DNA from: Brugia malayi
Lineage: Eukaryota > Nematoda > Chromadorea > Rhabditida > Onchocercidae
DNA length: 17,571 nucleotides
NCBI RefSeq assembly: GCF_000002995.4
Contig: NW_025062391.1
Location: 1-17,571, forward strand
Reading direction: 5' to 3'
In this document: piece after piece, positions 8,352 to 17,571 of the stretch
Layout of the letters: each line of letters starts with the position of its first letter
Position numbering within the stretch: position 1 is the first letter of the stretch
Notes under the pieces: model-generated
Database searches by the model: none
Told to the model about the DNA's origin: nothing
Seen by the model: the letters and a program-made list of their open reading frames with translations, nothing else
Made by a program: the position numbers and the translations under genes

Positions 8352-8673
8352 TGAACTAAAATCATGATTAATTGAATGTTTTATTAATTTTGCTGATAAA
8401 TTTATGCGCAAAACTTAATTACAAAGGCGTATTTTAATATTTAAACTATAAAATGACAACACAATATAGGATCCAGCACTGGTACAATGCACGTAACATA
8501 GTCAATTAGGTTCAAAATAAGCTTTTTTTAGCAGTTTGGCACTTAATTAAAATTGAAATTGATAAATTAGAACCAATTTCCTTGTCTAATGTAAGAAAAC
8601 TATAACAGATCTTAAAATTTTTAAAAAATTCAAAATTTAAATTTGAATTTAAATTTAATTTAAATTCTTAAAT
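8352..8673 (+). repeat. Monomer 27, first AGATCT unit
   Basis: This 322-bp unit has G78, GGATCC, TGGTACAATG, T3, G203 and CAGATCTT (AGATCT at 8607-8612). It marks the left limit of the AGATCT lineage. Confidence 0.95.
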
Positions 8674-8994
8674 TGAACTAAAATCATGATTAATTGAATG
8701 TTTTATTAATTTTGCTGATAAATTTATGCGCAAAACTTAATTACAAAGGCGTATTTTAATATTTAAACTATAAAATGACAACACAATATAGGATCAGCAC
8801 TGGTACAATGCACGTAACATAGTCAATTAGGTTCAAAATAAGCTTTTTTTAGCAGTTTGGCACTTAATTAAAATTAAAATTGATAAATTAGAACCAATTT
8901 CCTTGTCTAATGTAAGAAAACTATAACAGATCTTAAAATTTTTAAAAAATTCAAAATTTAAATTTGAATTTAAATTTAATTTAAATTCTTAAAT
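8674..8994 (+). repeat. Monomer 28
   Basis: This 321-bp unit has G78, GGATC, TGGTACAATG, T3, A203 and CAGATCTT. It is the only unit that combines A203 with AGATCT, and the last A203 unit before unit 55. Confidence 0.95.
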
Positions 8995-9314
8995 TGAACT
9001 AAAATCATGATTAATTGAATGTTTTATTAATTTTGCTGATAAATTTATGCGCAAAACTTAATTACAAAGGCTTATTTTAATATTTAAACTATAAAATGAC
9101 AACACAATATAGGATCAGCACTGGACAACGCACGTAACATAGTCAATTAGGTTCAAAATAAGCTTTTTTTAGCAGTTTTGGCACTTAATTAAAATTGAAA
9201 TTGATAAATTAGAACCAATTTCCTTGTCTAATGTAAGAAAACTATAACAATTTTAAAATTTTTAAAAAATTCAAAATTTAAATTTGAATTTAAATTTAAT
9301 TTAAATTCTTAAAT
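8995..9314 (+). repeat. Monomer 29
   Basis: This 320-bp unit has T78, GGATC, TGGACAACG, T4, G203 and CAATTTT. It starts a run of five T78 units. Confidence 0.95.
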
Positions 9315-9635
9315 TGAACTAAAATCATGATTAATTGAATGTTTTATTAATTTTGCTGATAAATTTATGCGCAAAACTTAATTACAAAGGCTTATTTTAA
9401 TATTTAAACTATAAAATGACAACACAATATAGGATCAGCACTGGTACAATGCACGTAACATAGTCAATTAGGTTCAAAATAAGCTTTTTTTAGCAGTTTG
9501 GCACTTAATTAAAATTGAAATTGATAAATTAGAACCAATTTCCTTGTCTAATGTAAGAAAACTATAACAAATTTTAAAATTTTTAAAAAATTCAAAATTT
9601 AAATTTGAATTTAAATTTAATTTAAATTCTTAAAT
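9315..9635 (+). repeat. Monomer 30
   Basis: This 321-bp unit has T78, GGATC, TGGTACAATG, T3, G203 and a plain 254 site. Confidence 0.95.
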
Positions 9636-9956
9636 TGAACTAAAATCATGATTAATTGAATGTTTTATTAATTTTGCTGATAAATTTATGCGCAAAACTT
9701 AATTACAAAGGCTTATTTTAATATTTAAACTATAAAATGACAACACAATATAGGATCCAGCACTGGACAATGCACGTAACATAGTCAATTAGGTTCAAAA
9801 TAAGCTTTTTTTAGCAGTTTGGCACTTAATTAAAATTGAAATTGATAAATTAGAACCAATTTCCTTGTCTAATGTAAGAAAACTATAACAAATTTTAAAA
9901 TTTTTAAAAAATTCAAAATTTAAATTTGAATTTAAATTTAATTTAAATTCTTAAAT
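9636..9956 (+). repeat. Monomer 31
   Basis: This 321-bp unit has T78, GGATCC, the deleted form TGGACAATG, T3, G203 and a plain 254 site. TGGACAATG recurs only in unit 44. Confidence 0.95.
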
Positions 9957-10279
9957 TGAACTAAAATCATGATTAATTGAATGTTTTATTAATTTTGCTG
10001 ATAAATTTATGCGCAAAACTTAATTACAAAGGCTTATTTTAATATTTAAACTATAAAATGACAACACAATATAGGATCCAGCACTGGTACAACGCACGTA
10101 ACATAGTCAATTAGGTTCAAAATAAGCTTTTTTTAGCAGTTTTGGCACTTAATTAAAATTGAAATTGATAAATTAGAACCAATTTCCTTGTCTAATGTAA
10201 GAAAACTATAACAAATTTTAAAATTTTTAAAAAATTCAAAATTTAAATTTGAATTTAAATTTAATTTAAATTCTTAAAT
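9957..10279 (+). repeat. Monomer 32
   Basis: This 323-bp unit has T78, GGATCC, TGGTACAACG, T4, G203 and a plain 254 site. Confidence 0.95.
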
Positions 10280-10598
10280 TGAACTAAAATCATGATTAAT
10301 TGAATGTTTTATTAATTTTGCTGATAAATTTATGCGCAAAACTTAATTACAAAGGCTTATTTTAATATTTAAACTATAAAATGACAACACAATATAGGAT
10401 CAGCACTGGACAACGCACGTAACATAGTCAATTAGGTTCAAAATAAGCTTTTTTTAGCAGTTTGGCACTTAATTAAAATTGAAATTGATAAATTAGAACC
10501 AATTTCCTTGTCTAATGTAAGAAAACTATAACAATTTTAAAATTTTTAAAAAATTCAAAATTTAAATTTGAATTTAAATTTAATTTAAATTCTTAAAT
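10280..10598 (+). repeat. Monomer 33, shortest full unit
   Basis: This 319-bp unit has T78, GGATC, TGGACAACG, T3, G203 and CAATTTT; the two one-base deletions together make it the shortest. Confidence 0.95.
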
Positions 10599-10920
10599 TG
10601 AACTAAAATCATGATTAATTGAATGTTTTATTAATTTTGCTGATAAATTTATGCGCAAAACTTAATTACAAAGGCGTATTTTAATATTTAAACTATAAAA
10701 TGACAACACAATATAGGATCAGCACTGGTACAATGCACGTAACATAGTCAATTAGGTTCAAAATAAGCTTTTTTTAGCAGTTTTGGCACTTAATTAAAAT
10801 TGAAATTGATAAATTAGAACCAATTTCCTTGTCTAATGTAAGAAAACTATAACAAATTTTAAAATTTTTAAAAAATTCAAAATTTAAATTTGAATTTAAA
10901 TTTAATTTAAATTCTTAAAT
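10599..10920 (+). repeat. Monomer 34
   Basis: This 322-bp unit has G78, GGATC, TGGTACAATG, T4, G203 and a plain 254 site. Confidence 0.95.
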
Positions 10921-11242
10921 TGAACTAAAATCATGATTAATTGAATGTTTTATTAATTTTGCTGATAAATTTATGCGCAAAACTTAATTACAAAGGCTTA
11001 TTTTAATATTTAAACTATAAAATGACAACACAATATAGGATCAGCACTGGTACAACGCACGTAACATAGTCAATTAGGTTCAAAATAAGCTTTTTTTAGC
11101 AGTTTTGGCACTTAATTAAAATTGAAATTGATAAATTAGAACCAATTTCCTTGTCTAATGTAAGAAAACTATAACAAATTTTAAAATTTTTAAAAAATTC
11201 AAAATTTAAATTTGAATTTAAATTTAATTTAAATTCTTAAAT
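10921..11242 (+). repeat. Monomer 35
   Basis: This 322-bp unit has T78, GGATC, TGGTACAACG, T4, G203 and a plain 254 site, matching units 10 and 20. Confidence 0.95.
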
Positions 11243-11563
11243 TGAACTAAAATCATGATTAATTGAATGTTTTATTAATTTTGCTGATAAATTTATGCGC
11301 AAAACTTAATTACAAAGGCTTATTTTAATATTTAAACTATAAAATGACAACACAATATAGGATCAGCACTGGTACAATGCACGTAACATAGTCAATTAGG
11401 TTCAAAATAAGCTTTTTTTAGCAGTTTGGCACTTAATTAAAATTGAAATTGATAAATTAGAACCAATTTCCTTGTCTAATGTAAGAAAACTATAACAGAT
11501 CTTAAAATTTTTAAAAAATTCAAAATTTAAATTTGAATTTAAATTTAATTTAAATTCTTAAAT
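11243..11563 (+). repeat. Monomer 36
   Basis: This 321-bp unit has T78, GGATC, TGGTACAATG, T3, G203 and CAGATCTT. Confidence 0.95.
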
Positions 11564-11885
11564 TGAACTAAAATCATGATTAATTGAATGTTTTATTAAT
11601 TTTGCTGATAAATTTATGCGCAAAACTTAATTACAAAGGCGTATTTTAATATTTAAACTATAAAATGACAACACAATATAGGATCAGCACTGGTACAACG
11701 CACGTAACATAGTCAATTAGGTTCAAAATAAGCTTTTTTTAGCAGTTTTGGCACTTAATTAAAATTGAAATTGATAAATTAGAACCAATTTCCTTGTCTA
11801 ATGTAAGAAAACTATAACAAATTTTAAAATTTTTAAAAAATTCAAAATTTAAATTTGAATTTAAATTTAATTTAAATTCTTAAAT
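11564..11885 (+). repeat. Monomer 37
   Basis: This 322-bp unit has G78, GGATC, TGGTACAACG, T4, G203 and a plain 254 site. Confidence 0.95.
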
Positions 11886-12205
11886 TGAACTAAAATCATG
11901 ATTAATTGAATGTTTTATTAATTTTGCTGATAAATTTATGCGCAAAACTTAATTACAAAGGCGTATTTTAATATTTAAACTATAAAATGACAACACAATA
12001 TAGGATCAGCACTGGCACAACGCACGTAACATAGTCAATTAGGTTCAAAATAAGCTTTTTTTAGCAGTTTGGCACTTAATTAAAATTGAAATTGATAAAT
12101 TAGAACCAATTTCCTTGTCTAATGTAAGAAAACTATAACAATTTTAAAATTTTTAAAAAATTCAAAATTTAAATTTGAATTTAAATTTAATTTAAATTCT
12201 TAAAT
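11886..12205 (+). repeat. Monomer 38
   Basis: This 320-bp unit has G78, GGATC, TGGCACAACG, T3, G203 and CAATTTT, matching unit 23 fifteen units to the left. Confidence 0.95.
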
Positions 12206-12526
12206 TGAACTAAAATCATGATTAATTGAATGTTTTATTAATTTTGCTGATAAATTTATGCGCAAAACTTAATTACAAAGGCTTATTTTAATATTTAAAC
12301 TATAAAATGACAACACAATATAGGATCAGCACTGGCACAACGCACGTAACATAGTCAATTAGGTTCAAAATAAGCTTTTTTTAGCAGTTTGGCACTTAAT
12401 TAAAATTGAAATTGATAAATTAGAACCAATTTCCTTGTCTAATGTAAGAAAACTATAACAAATTTTAAAATTTTTAAAAAATTCAAAATTTAAATTTGAA
12501 TTTAAATTTAATTTAAATTCTTAAAT
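12206..12526 (+). repeat. Monomer 39
   Basis: This 321-bp unit has T78, GGATC, TGGCACAACG, T3, G203 and a plain 254 site. Confidence 0.95.
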
Positions 12527-12847
12527 TGAACTAAAATCATGATTAATTGAATGTTTTATTAATTTTGCTGATAAATTTATGCGCAAAACTTAATTACAAA
12601 GGCTTATTTTAATATTTAAACTATAAAATGACAACACAATATAGGATCAGCACTGGTACAATGCACGTAACATAGTCAATTAGGTTCAAAATAAGCTTTT
12701 TTTAGCAGTTTGGCACTTAATTAAAATTGAAATTGATAAATTAGAACCAATTTCCTTGTCTAATGTAAGAAAACTATAACAGATCTTAAAATTTTTAAAA
12801 AATTCAAAAATTAAATTTGAATTTAAATTTAATTTAAATTCTTAAAT
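12527..12847 (+). repeat. Monomer 40, first A284 unit
   Basis: This 321-bp unit has T78, GGATC, TGGTACAATG, T3, G203 and CAGATCTT. T-to-A at 284 (CAAAAATTAAATTT) destroys the first of the three ATTTAAAT palindromes. Confidence 0.95.
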
Positions 12848-13168
12848 TGAACTAAAATCATGATTAATTGAATGTTTTATTAATTTTGCTGATAAATTTA
12901 TGCGCAAAACTTAATTACAAAGGCTTATTTTAATATTTAAACTATAAAATGACAACACAATATAGGATCAGCACTGGCACAACGCACGTAACATAGTCAA
13001 TTAGGTTCAAAATAAGCTTTTTTTAGCAGTTTGGCACTTAATTAAAATTGAAATTGATAAATTAGAACCAATTTCCTTGTCTAATGTAAGAAAACTATAA
13101 CAGATCTTAAAATTTTTAAAAAATTCAAAATTTAAATTTGAATTTAAATTTAATTTAAATTCTTAAAT
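12848..13168 (+). repeat. Monomer 41
   Basis: This 321-bp unit has T78, GGATC, TGGCACAACG, T3, G203 and CAGATCTT with the ordinary T284. Confidence 0.95.
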
Positions 13169-13491
13169 TGAACTAAAATCATGATTAATTGAATGTTTTA
13201 TTAATTTTGCTGATAAATTTATGCGCAAAACTTAATTACAAAGGCTTATTTTAATATTTAAACTATAAAATGACAACACAATATAGGATCCAGCACTGGT
13301 ACAATGCACGTAACATAGTCAATTAGGTTCAAAATAAGCTTTTTTTAGCAGTTTTGGCACTTAATTAAAATTGAAATTGATAAATTAGAACCAATTTCCT
13401 TGTCTAATGTAAGAAAACTATAACAAATTTTAAAATTTTTAAAAAATTCAAAATTTAAATTTGAATTTAAATTTAATTTAAATTCTTAAAT
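13169..13491 (+). repeat. Monomer 42
   Basis: This 323-bp unit has T78, GGATCC, TGGTACAATG, T4, G203 and a plain 254 site. It is the rightmost GGATCC unit. Confidence 0.95.
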
Positions 13492-13813
13492 TGAACTAAA
13501 ATCATGATTAATTGAATGTTTTATTAATTTTGCTGATAAATTTATGCGCAAAACTTAATTACAAAGGCGTATTTTAATATTTAAACTATAAAATGACAAC
13601 ACAATATAGGATCAGCACTGGTACAACGCACGTAACATAGTCAATTAGGTTCAAAATAAGCTTTTTTTAGCAGTTTTGGCACTTAATTAAAATTGAAATT
13701 GATAAATTAGAACCAATTTCCTTGTCTAATGTAAGAAAACTATAACAGATCTTAAAATTTTTAAAAAATTCAAAATTTAAATTTGAATTTAAATTTAATT
13801 TAAATTCTTAAAT
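13492..13813 (+). repeat. Monomer 43
   Basis: This 322-bp unit has G78, GGATC, TGGTACAACG, T4, G203 and CAGATCTT. Confidence 0.95.
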
Positions 13814-14133
13814 TGAACTAAAATCATGATTAATTGAATGTTTTATTAATTTTGCTGATAAATTTATGCGCAAAACTTAATTACAAAGGCTTATTTTAAT
13901 ATTTAAACTATAAAATGACAACACAATATAGGATCAGCACTGGACAATGCACGTAACATAGTCAATTAGGTTCAAAATAAGCTTTTTTTAGCAGTTTGGC
14001 ACTTAATTAAAATTGAAATTGATAAATTAGAACCAATTTCCTTGTCTAATGTAAGAAAACTATAACAGATCTTAAAATTTTTAAAAAATTCAAAATTTAA
14101 ATTTGAATTTAAATTTAATTTAAATTCTTAAAT
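13814..14133 (+). repeat. Monomer 44
   Basis: This 320-bp unit has T78, GGATC, TGGACAATG, T3, G203 and CAGATCTT. Confidence 0.95.
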
Positions 14134-14453
14134 TGAACTAAAATCATGATTAATTGAATGTTTTATTAATTTTGCTGATAAATTTGTGCGCAAAACTTAT
14201 TTACAAAGGCTTATTTTAATATTTAAACTATAAAATGACAACACAATATAGGATCAGCACTGGTACAATGCACGTAACATAGTCAATTAGGTTCAAAATA
14301 AGCTTTTTTTAGCAGTTTGGCACTTAATTAAAATTGAAATTGATAAATTAGAACCAATTTCCTTGTCTAATGTAAGAAAACTATAACAGATTTTAAAATT
14401 TTTAAAAATTCAAAATTTAAATTTGAATTTAAATTTAATTTAAATTCTTAAAT
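14134..14453 (+). repeat. Monomer 45
   Basis: This 320-bp unit has T78, GGATC, TGGTACAATG, T3, G203, CAGATTTT and a five-A run at 271. Private changes are A-to-G at 53 (window 14186) and A-to-T at 67 (window 14200); the latter breaks TTAATTA. Confidence 0.95.
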
Positions 14454-14774
14454 TGAACTAAAATCATGATTAATTGAATGTTTTATTAATTTTGCTGATA
14501 AATTTATGCGCAAAACTTAATTACAAAGGCTTATTTTAATATTTAAACTATAAAATGACAACACAATATAGGATCAGCACTGGACAACGCACGTAACATA
14601 GTCAATTAGGTTCAAAATAAGCTTTTTTTAGCAGTTTTGGCACTTAATTAAAATTGAAATTGATAAATTAGAACCAATTTCCTTGTCTAATGTAAGAAAA
14701 CTATAACAAATTTTAAAATTTTTAAAAAATTCAAAATTTAAATTTGAATTTAAATTTAATTTAAATTCTTAAAT
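14454..14774 (+). repeat. Monomer 46
   Basis: This 321-bp unit has T78, GGATC, TGGACAACG, T4, G203 and a plain 254 site. Confidence 0.95.
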
Positions 14775-15095
14775 TGAACTAAAATCATGATTAATTGAAT
14801 GTTTTATTAATTTTGCTGATAAATTTATGCGCAAAACTTAATTACAAAGGCGTATTTTAATATTTAAACTATAAAATGACAACACAATATAGGATCAGCA
14901 CTGGCACAACGCACGTAACATAGTCAATTAGGTTCAAAATAAGCTTTTTTTAGCAGTTTGGCACTTAATTAAAATTGAAATTGATAAATTAGAACCAATT
15001 TCCTTGTCTAATGTAAGAAAACTATAACAGATTTTAAAATTTTTAAAAAATTCAAAATTTAAATTTGAATTTAAATTTAATTTAAATTCTTAAAT
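14775..15095 (+). repeat. Monomer 47
   Basis: This 321-bp unit has G78, GGATC, TGGCACAACG, T3, G203 and CAGATTTT. Confidence 0.95.
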
Positions 15096-15416
15096 TGAAT
15101 TAAAATCATGATTAATTGAATGTTTTATTAATTTTGCTGATGAATTTATGCGCAAAACTTAATTACAAAGGCTTATTTTAATATTTAAACTATAAAATGA
15201 CAACACAATATAGGACCAGCACTGGTACAATGCACGTAACATAGTCAATTAGGTTCAAAATAAGCTTTTTTTAGCAGTTTGGCACTTAATTAAAATTGAA
15301 ATTGATAAATTAGAACCAATTTCCTTGTCTAATGTAAGAAAACTATAACAGATCTTAAAATTTTTAAAAAATTCAAAAATTAAATTTGAATTTAAATTTA
15401 ATTTAAATTCTTAAAT
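15096..15416 (+). repeat. Monomer 48
   Basis: This 321-bp unit has T78, GGACC, TGGTACAATG, T3, G203, CAGATCTT and A284. It also has T5 (shared with unit 2) and a private A-to-G at 47 (window 15142). Confidence 0.95.
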
Positions 15417-15738
15417 TGAACTAAAATCATGATTAATTGAATGTTTTATTAATTTTGCTGATAAATTTATGCGCAGAACTTAATTACAAGGGCTTATTTT
15501 AATATTTAAACTATAAAATGACAACACAATATAGGATCAGCACTGGAACAACGCACGTAACACAGTCAATTAGGTTCAAAATAAGCTTTTTTTAGCAGTT
15601 TTGGCACTTAATTAAAATTGAAATTGATAAATTAGAACCAATTTCCTTGTCTAATGTAAGAAAACTATAACAAATTTTAAAATTTTTAAAAAATTCAAAA
15701 TTTAAATTTGAATTTAAATTTAATTTAAATTCTTAAAT
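15417..15738 (+). repeat. Monomer 49
   Basis: This 322-bp unit has T78, GGATC, TGGAACAACG, T4, G203 and a plain 254 site. It has A-to-G at 60 (window 15476), A-to-G at 74 (15490, shared with unit 1) and T-to-C at 147 (15563). Confidence 0.95.
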
Positions 15739-16059
15739 TGAACTAAAATCATGATTAATTGAATGTTTTATTAATTTTGCTGATAAATTTATGCGCAAAA
15801 CTTAATTACAAAGGCGTATTTTAATATTTAAACTATAAAATGACAACACAATATAGGATCAGCACTGGCACAACGCACGTAACATAGTCAATTAGGTTCA
15901 AAATAAGCTTTTTTTAGCAGTTTGGCACTTAATTAAAATTGAAATTGATAAATTAGAACCAATTTCCTTGTCTAATGTAAGAAAACTATAACAAATTTTA
16001 AAATTTTTAAAAAATTCAAAATTTAAATTTGAATTTAAATTTAATTTAAATTCTTAAAT
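15739..16059 (+). repeat. Monomer 50
   Basis: This 321-bp unit has G78, GGATC, TGGCACAACG, T3, G203 and a plain 254 site, matching units 7 and 14. Confidence 0.95.
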
Positions 16060-16381
16060 TGAACTAAAATCATGATTAATTGAATGTTTTATTAATTTTG
16101 CTGATAAATTTATGCGCAAAACTTAATTACAAAGGCGTATTTTAATATTTAAACTATAAAATGACAACACAATATAGGACCAGCACTGGTACAATGCACG
16201 TAACATAGTCAATTAGGTTCAAAATAAGCTTTTTTTAGCAGTTTTGGCACTTAATTAAAATTGAAATTGATAAATTAGAACCAATTTCCTTGTCTAATGT
16301 AAGAAAACTATAACAGATCTTAAAATTTTTAAAAAATTCAAAAATTAAATTTGAATTTAAATTTAATTTAAATTCTTAAAT
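16060..16381 (+). repeat. Monomer 51
   Basis: This 322-bp unit has G78, GGACC, TGGTACAATG, T4, G203, CAGATCTT and A284. Confidence 0.95.
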
Positions 16382-16703
16382 TGAACTAAAATCATGATTA
16401 ATTGAATGTTTTATTAATTTTGCTGATAAATTTATGCGCAAAACTTAATTACAAAGGCTTATTTTAATATTTAAACTATAAAATGACAACACAATATAGG
16501 ATCAGCACTGGCACAACGCACGTAACATAGTCAATTAGGTTCAAAATAAGCTTTTTTTAGCAGTTTTGGCACTTAATTAAAATTGAAATTGATAAATTAG
16601 AACCAATTTCCTTGTCTAATGTAAGAAAACTATAACAAATTTTAAAATTTTTAAAAAATTCAAAATTTAAATTTGAATTTAAATTTAATTTAAATTCTTA
16701 AAT
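16382..16703 (+). repeat. Monomer 52
   Basis: This 322-bp unit has T78, GGATC, TGGCACAACG, T4, G203 and a plain 254 site. It is the only TGGCACAACG unit with four T at 183. Confidence 0.95.
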
Positions 16704-17023
16704 TGAACTAAAATCATGATTAATTGAATGTTTTATTAACTTTGCTGATAAATTTATGCGCAAAACTTAATTACAAAGCGTATTTTAATATTTAAACTAT
16801 AAAATGACAACACAATATAGGATCAGCACTGGCACAACGCACGTAACATAGTCAATTAGGTTCAAAATAAGCTTTTTTTAGCAGTTTGGCACTTAATTAA
16901 AATTGAAATTGATAAATTAGAACCAATTTCCTTGTCTAATGTAAGAAAACTATAACAGATCTTAAAATTTTTAAAAAATTCAAAAATTAAATTTGAATTT
17001 AAATTTAATTTAAATTCTTAAAT
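16704..17023 (+). repeat. Monomer 53
   Basis: This 320-bp unit has GGATC, TGGCACAACG, T3, G203, CAGATCTT and A284. It lacks one G at 75-76, as in unit 8, and has a private T-to-C at 37 (window 16740). Confidence 0.95.
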
Positions 17024-17343
17024 TGAACTAAAATCATGATTAATTGAATGTTTTATTAATTTTGCTGATAAATTTATGCGCAAAACTTAATTACAAAGGC
17101 GTATTTTAATATTTAAACTATAAAATGACAACACAATATAGGATCAGCACTGGTACAATGCACGTAACATAGTCAATTAGGTTCAAAATAAGCTTTTTTT
17201 AGCAGTTTGGCACTTAATTAAAATTGAAATTGATAAATTAGAACCAATTTCCTTGTCTAATGTAAGAAAACTATAACAATTTTAAAATTTTTAAAAAATT
17301 CAAAATTTAAATTTGAATTTAAATTTAATTTAAATTCTTAAAT
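17024..17343 (+). repeat. Monomer 54
   Basis: This 320-bp unit has G78, GGATC, TGGTACAATG, T3, G203 and CAATTTT; it is the only CAATTTT unit of the TGGTACAATG class. Confidence 0.95.
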
Positions 17344-17571
17344 TGAACTAAAATCATGATTAATTGAATGTTTTATTAATTTTGCTGATAAATTTATGCG
17401 CAAAACTTAATTACAAAGGCTATTTTAATATTTAAACTATAAAATGACAACACAATATAGGACCAGCACTGGTACAATGCACGTAACATAGTCAATTAGG
17501 TTCAAAATAAGCTTTTTTTTAGCAGTTTTGGCACTTAATTAAAATTAAAATTGATAAATTAGAACCAATTT
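17344..17571 (+). repeat. Monomer 55, cut by the window end
   Basis: The 228 visible bases carry GGACC, TGGTACAATG, T4 and A203. One base is missing near 78 (AAAGGCTATT), and the T-run after AAGC is eight long where other units have seven. The A/T block lies beyond the window, so the array continues to the right. Confidence 0.95.

Larger units (their letters stand above)
1..17571 (+). repeat. Satellite DNA array, ~321-bp monomer, 54 full units plus one partial
   Basis: Every stretch of the window aligns to one monomer repeated head to tail; unit starts are set at TGAACTAAAA. The 54 full units span 17,343 bases, a mean of 321.2. Consensus G+C is 68 of 321. Forward stops lie at monomer positions 1, 6 and 14, and reverse-strand stops at 5, 30 and 64, so all six frames close in each unit. 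AAGCTT (167-172) and TTAATTAA (191-198) recur once per unit. Marker sites used in the unit entries are: G or T at 78; GGATC, GGACC or GGATCC at 118; the TGGTACAATG-type site at 128; three or four T at 183 (T3/T4); G or A at 203; and the site at 254, where CAAATTTT is plain and CAATTTT, CAAATTT, CAGATTTT and CAGATCTT are variants. The family is not recognised. A heterochromatic location is inferred from structure alone. Confidence 0.98.

Noticed and set aside
6101..12205. A fifteen-unit higher-order repeat (units 20 and 23 resemble 35 and 38)
   Set aside because: Units 21, 22, 24 and 25 do not match 36, 37, 39 and 40 at the marker sites, so the offset is not supported beyond two common marker types.
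1..17571. Protein-coding repeat: the modal unit of 321 bp is 107 codons, so a frame could run through the array
   Set aside because: All six frames contain stop codons within the first 66 bases of each unit, and unit lengths vary from 319 to 323, so no frame stays open.
1..17571. CRISPR array or bacterial tandem repeat
   Set aside because: There are no short repeats separated by unique spacers; the entire 321 bp is repeated with no unique sequence in between.
1..17571. Mitochondrial control-region repeat
   Set aside because: Control-region arrays of similar unit size exist, but 55 or more copies with no organelle gene in 17.5 kb is not plausible.

Overview
The whole window is one satellite DNA array. 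A single AT-rich monomer of about 321 bp repeats head to tail 54 times in full (319-323 bp each) and is cut off by the window end in a 55th copy. No unit is inverted, no transposon or unique sequence interrupts the array, and no gene, tRNA, rRNA or CRISPR array is present. The consensus monomer has 68 G+C in 321 bases (21%). Its first 66 bases contain stop codons in all six reading frames, so the array cannot encode a long protein.

An uninterrupted array of this length, unit size and composition points to eukaryotic heterochromatin, probably centromeric, pericentromeric or subtelomeric. I do not recognise the family and cannot name the organism. AT-rich satellites of this unit length are common in insects and other invertebrates but are not confined to them.

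Monomer layout, numbered from TGAACTAAAA = 1. Positions 9-18 are a perfect palindrome (AATCATGATT). Positions 54-59 are TGCGCA. Positions 96-102 are TATAAAA. The most variable stretch is 118-137. Position 157 starts GGTTCAAA, followed by AAGCTT and a T7 run at 167-177. TTAATTAA lies at 191-198. A block that looks invariant by eye lies at 207-254. A nearly pure A/T block (64 of 67 bases) lies at 255-321; it holds three ATTTAAAT palindromes and a 10-bp-arm hairpin.

Units differ at a small set of recurring marker sites: 78, 118-125, 131-136, 183-186, 203, 255-261 and 284. These variants are linked within units and unevenly distributed along the array. The left half (units 1-28) is mostly G78 and holds all but one of the A203 units. 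From unit 27 onward an AGATCT-bearing lineage appears and T78 becomes common. The left end shows a two-unit alternation. Unit 1 carries a short ectopic copy of another part of the monomer. The picture is an array evolving by unequal exchange and conversion, with some internal sequence that may be held constant. I found no gene system here; the interest lies in the array's substructure and in possible protein-binding or transcription signals within the monomer.
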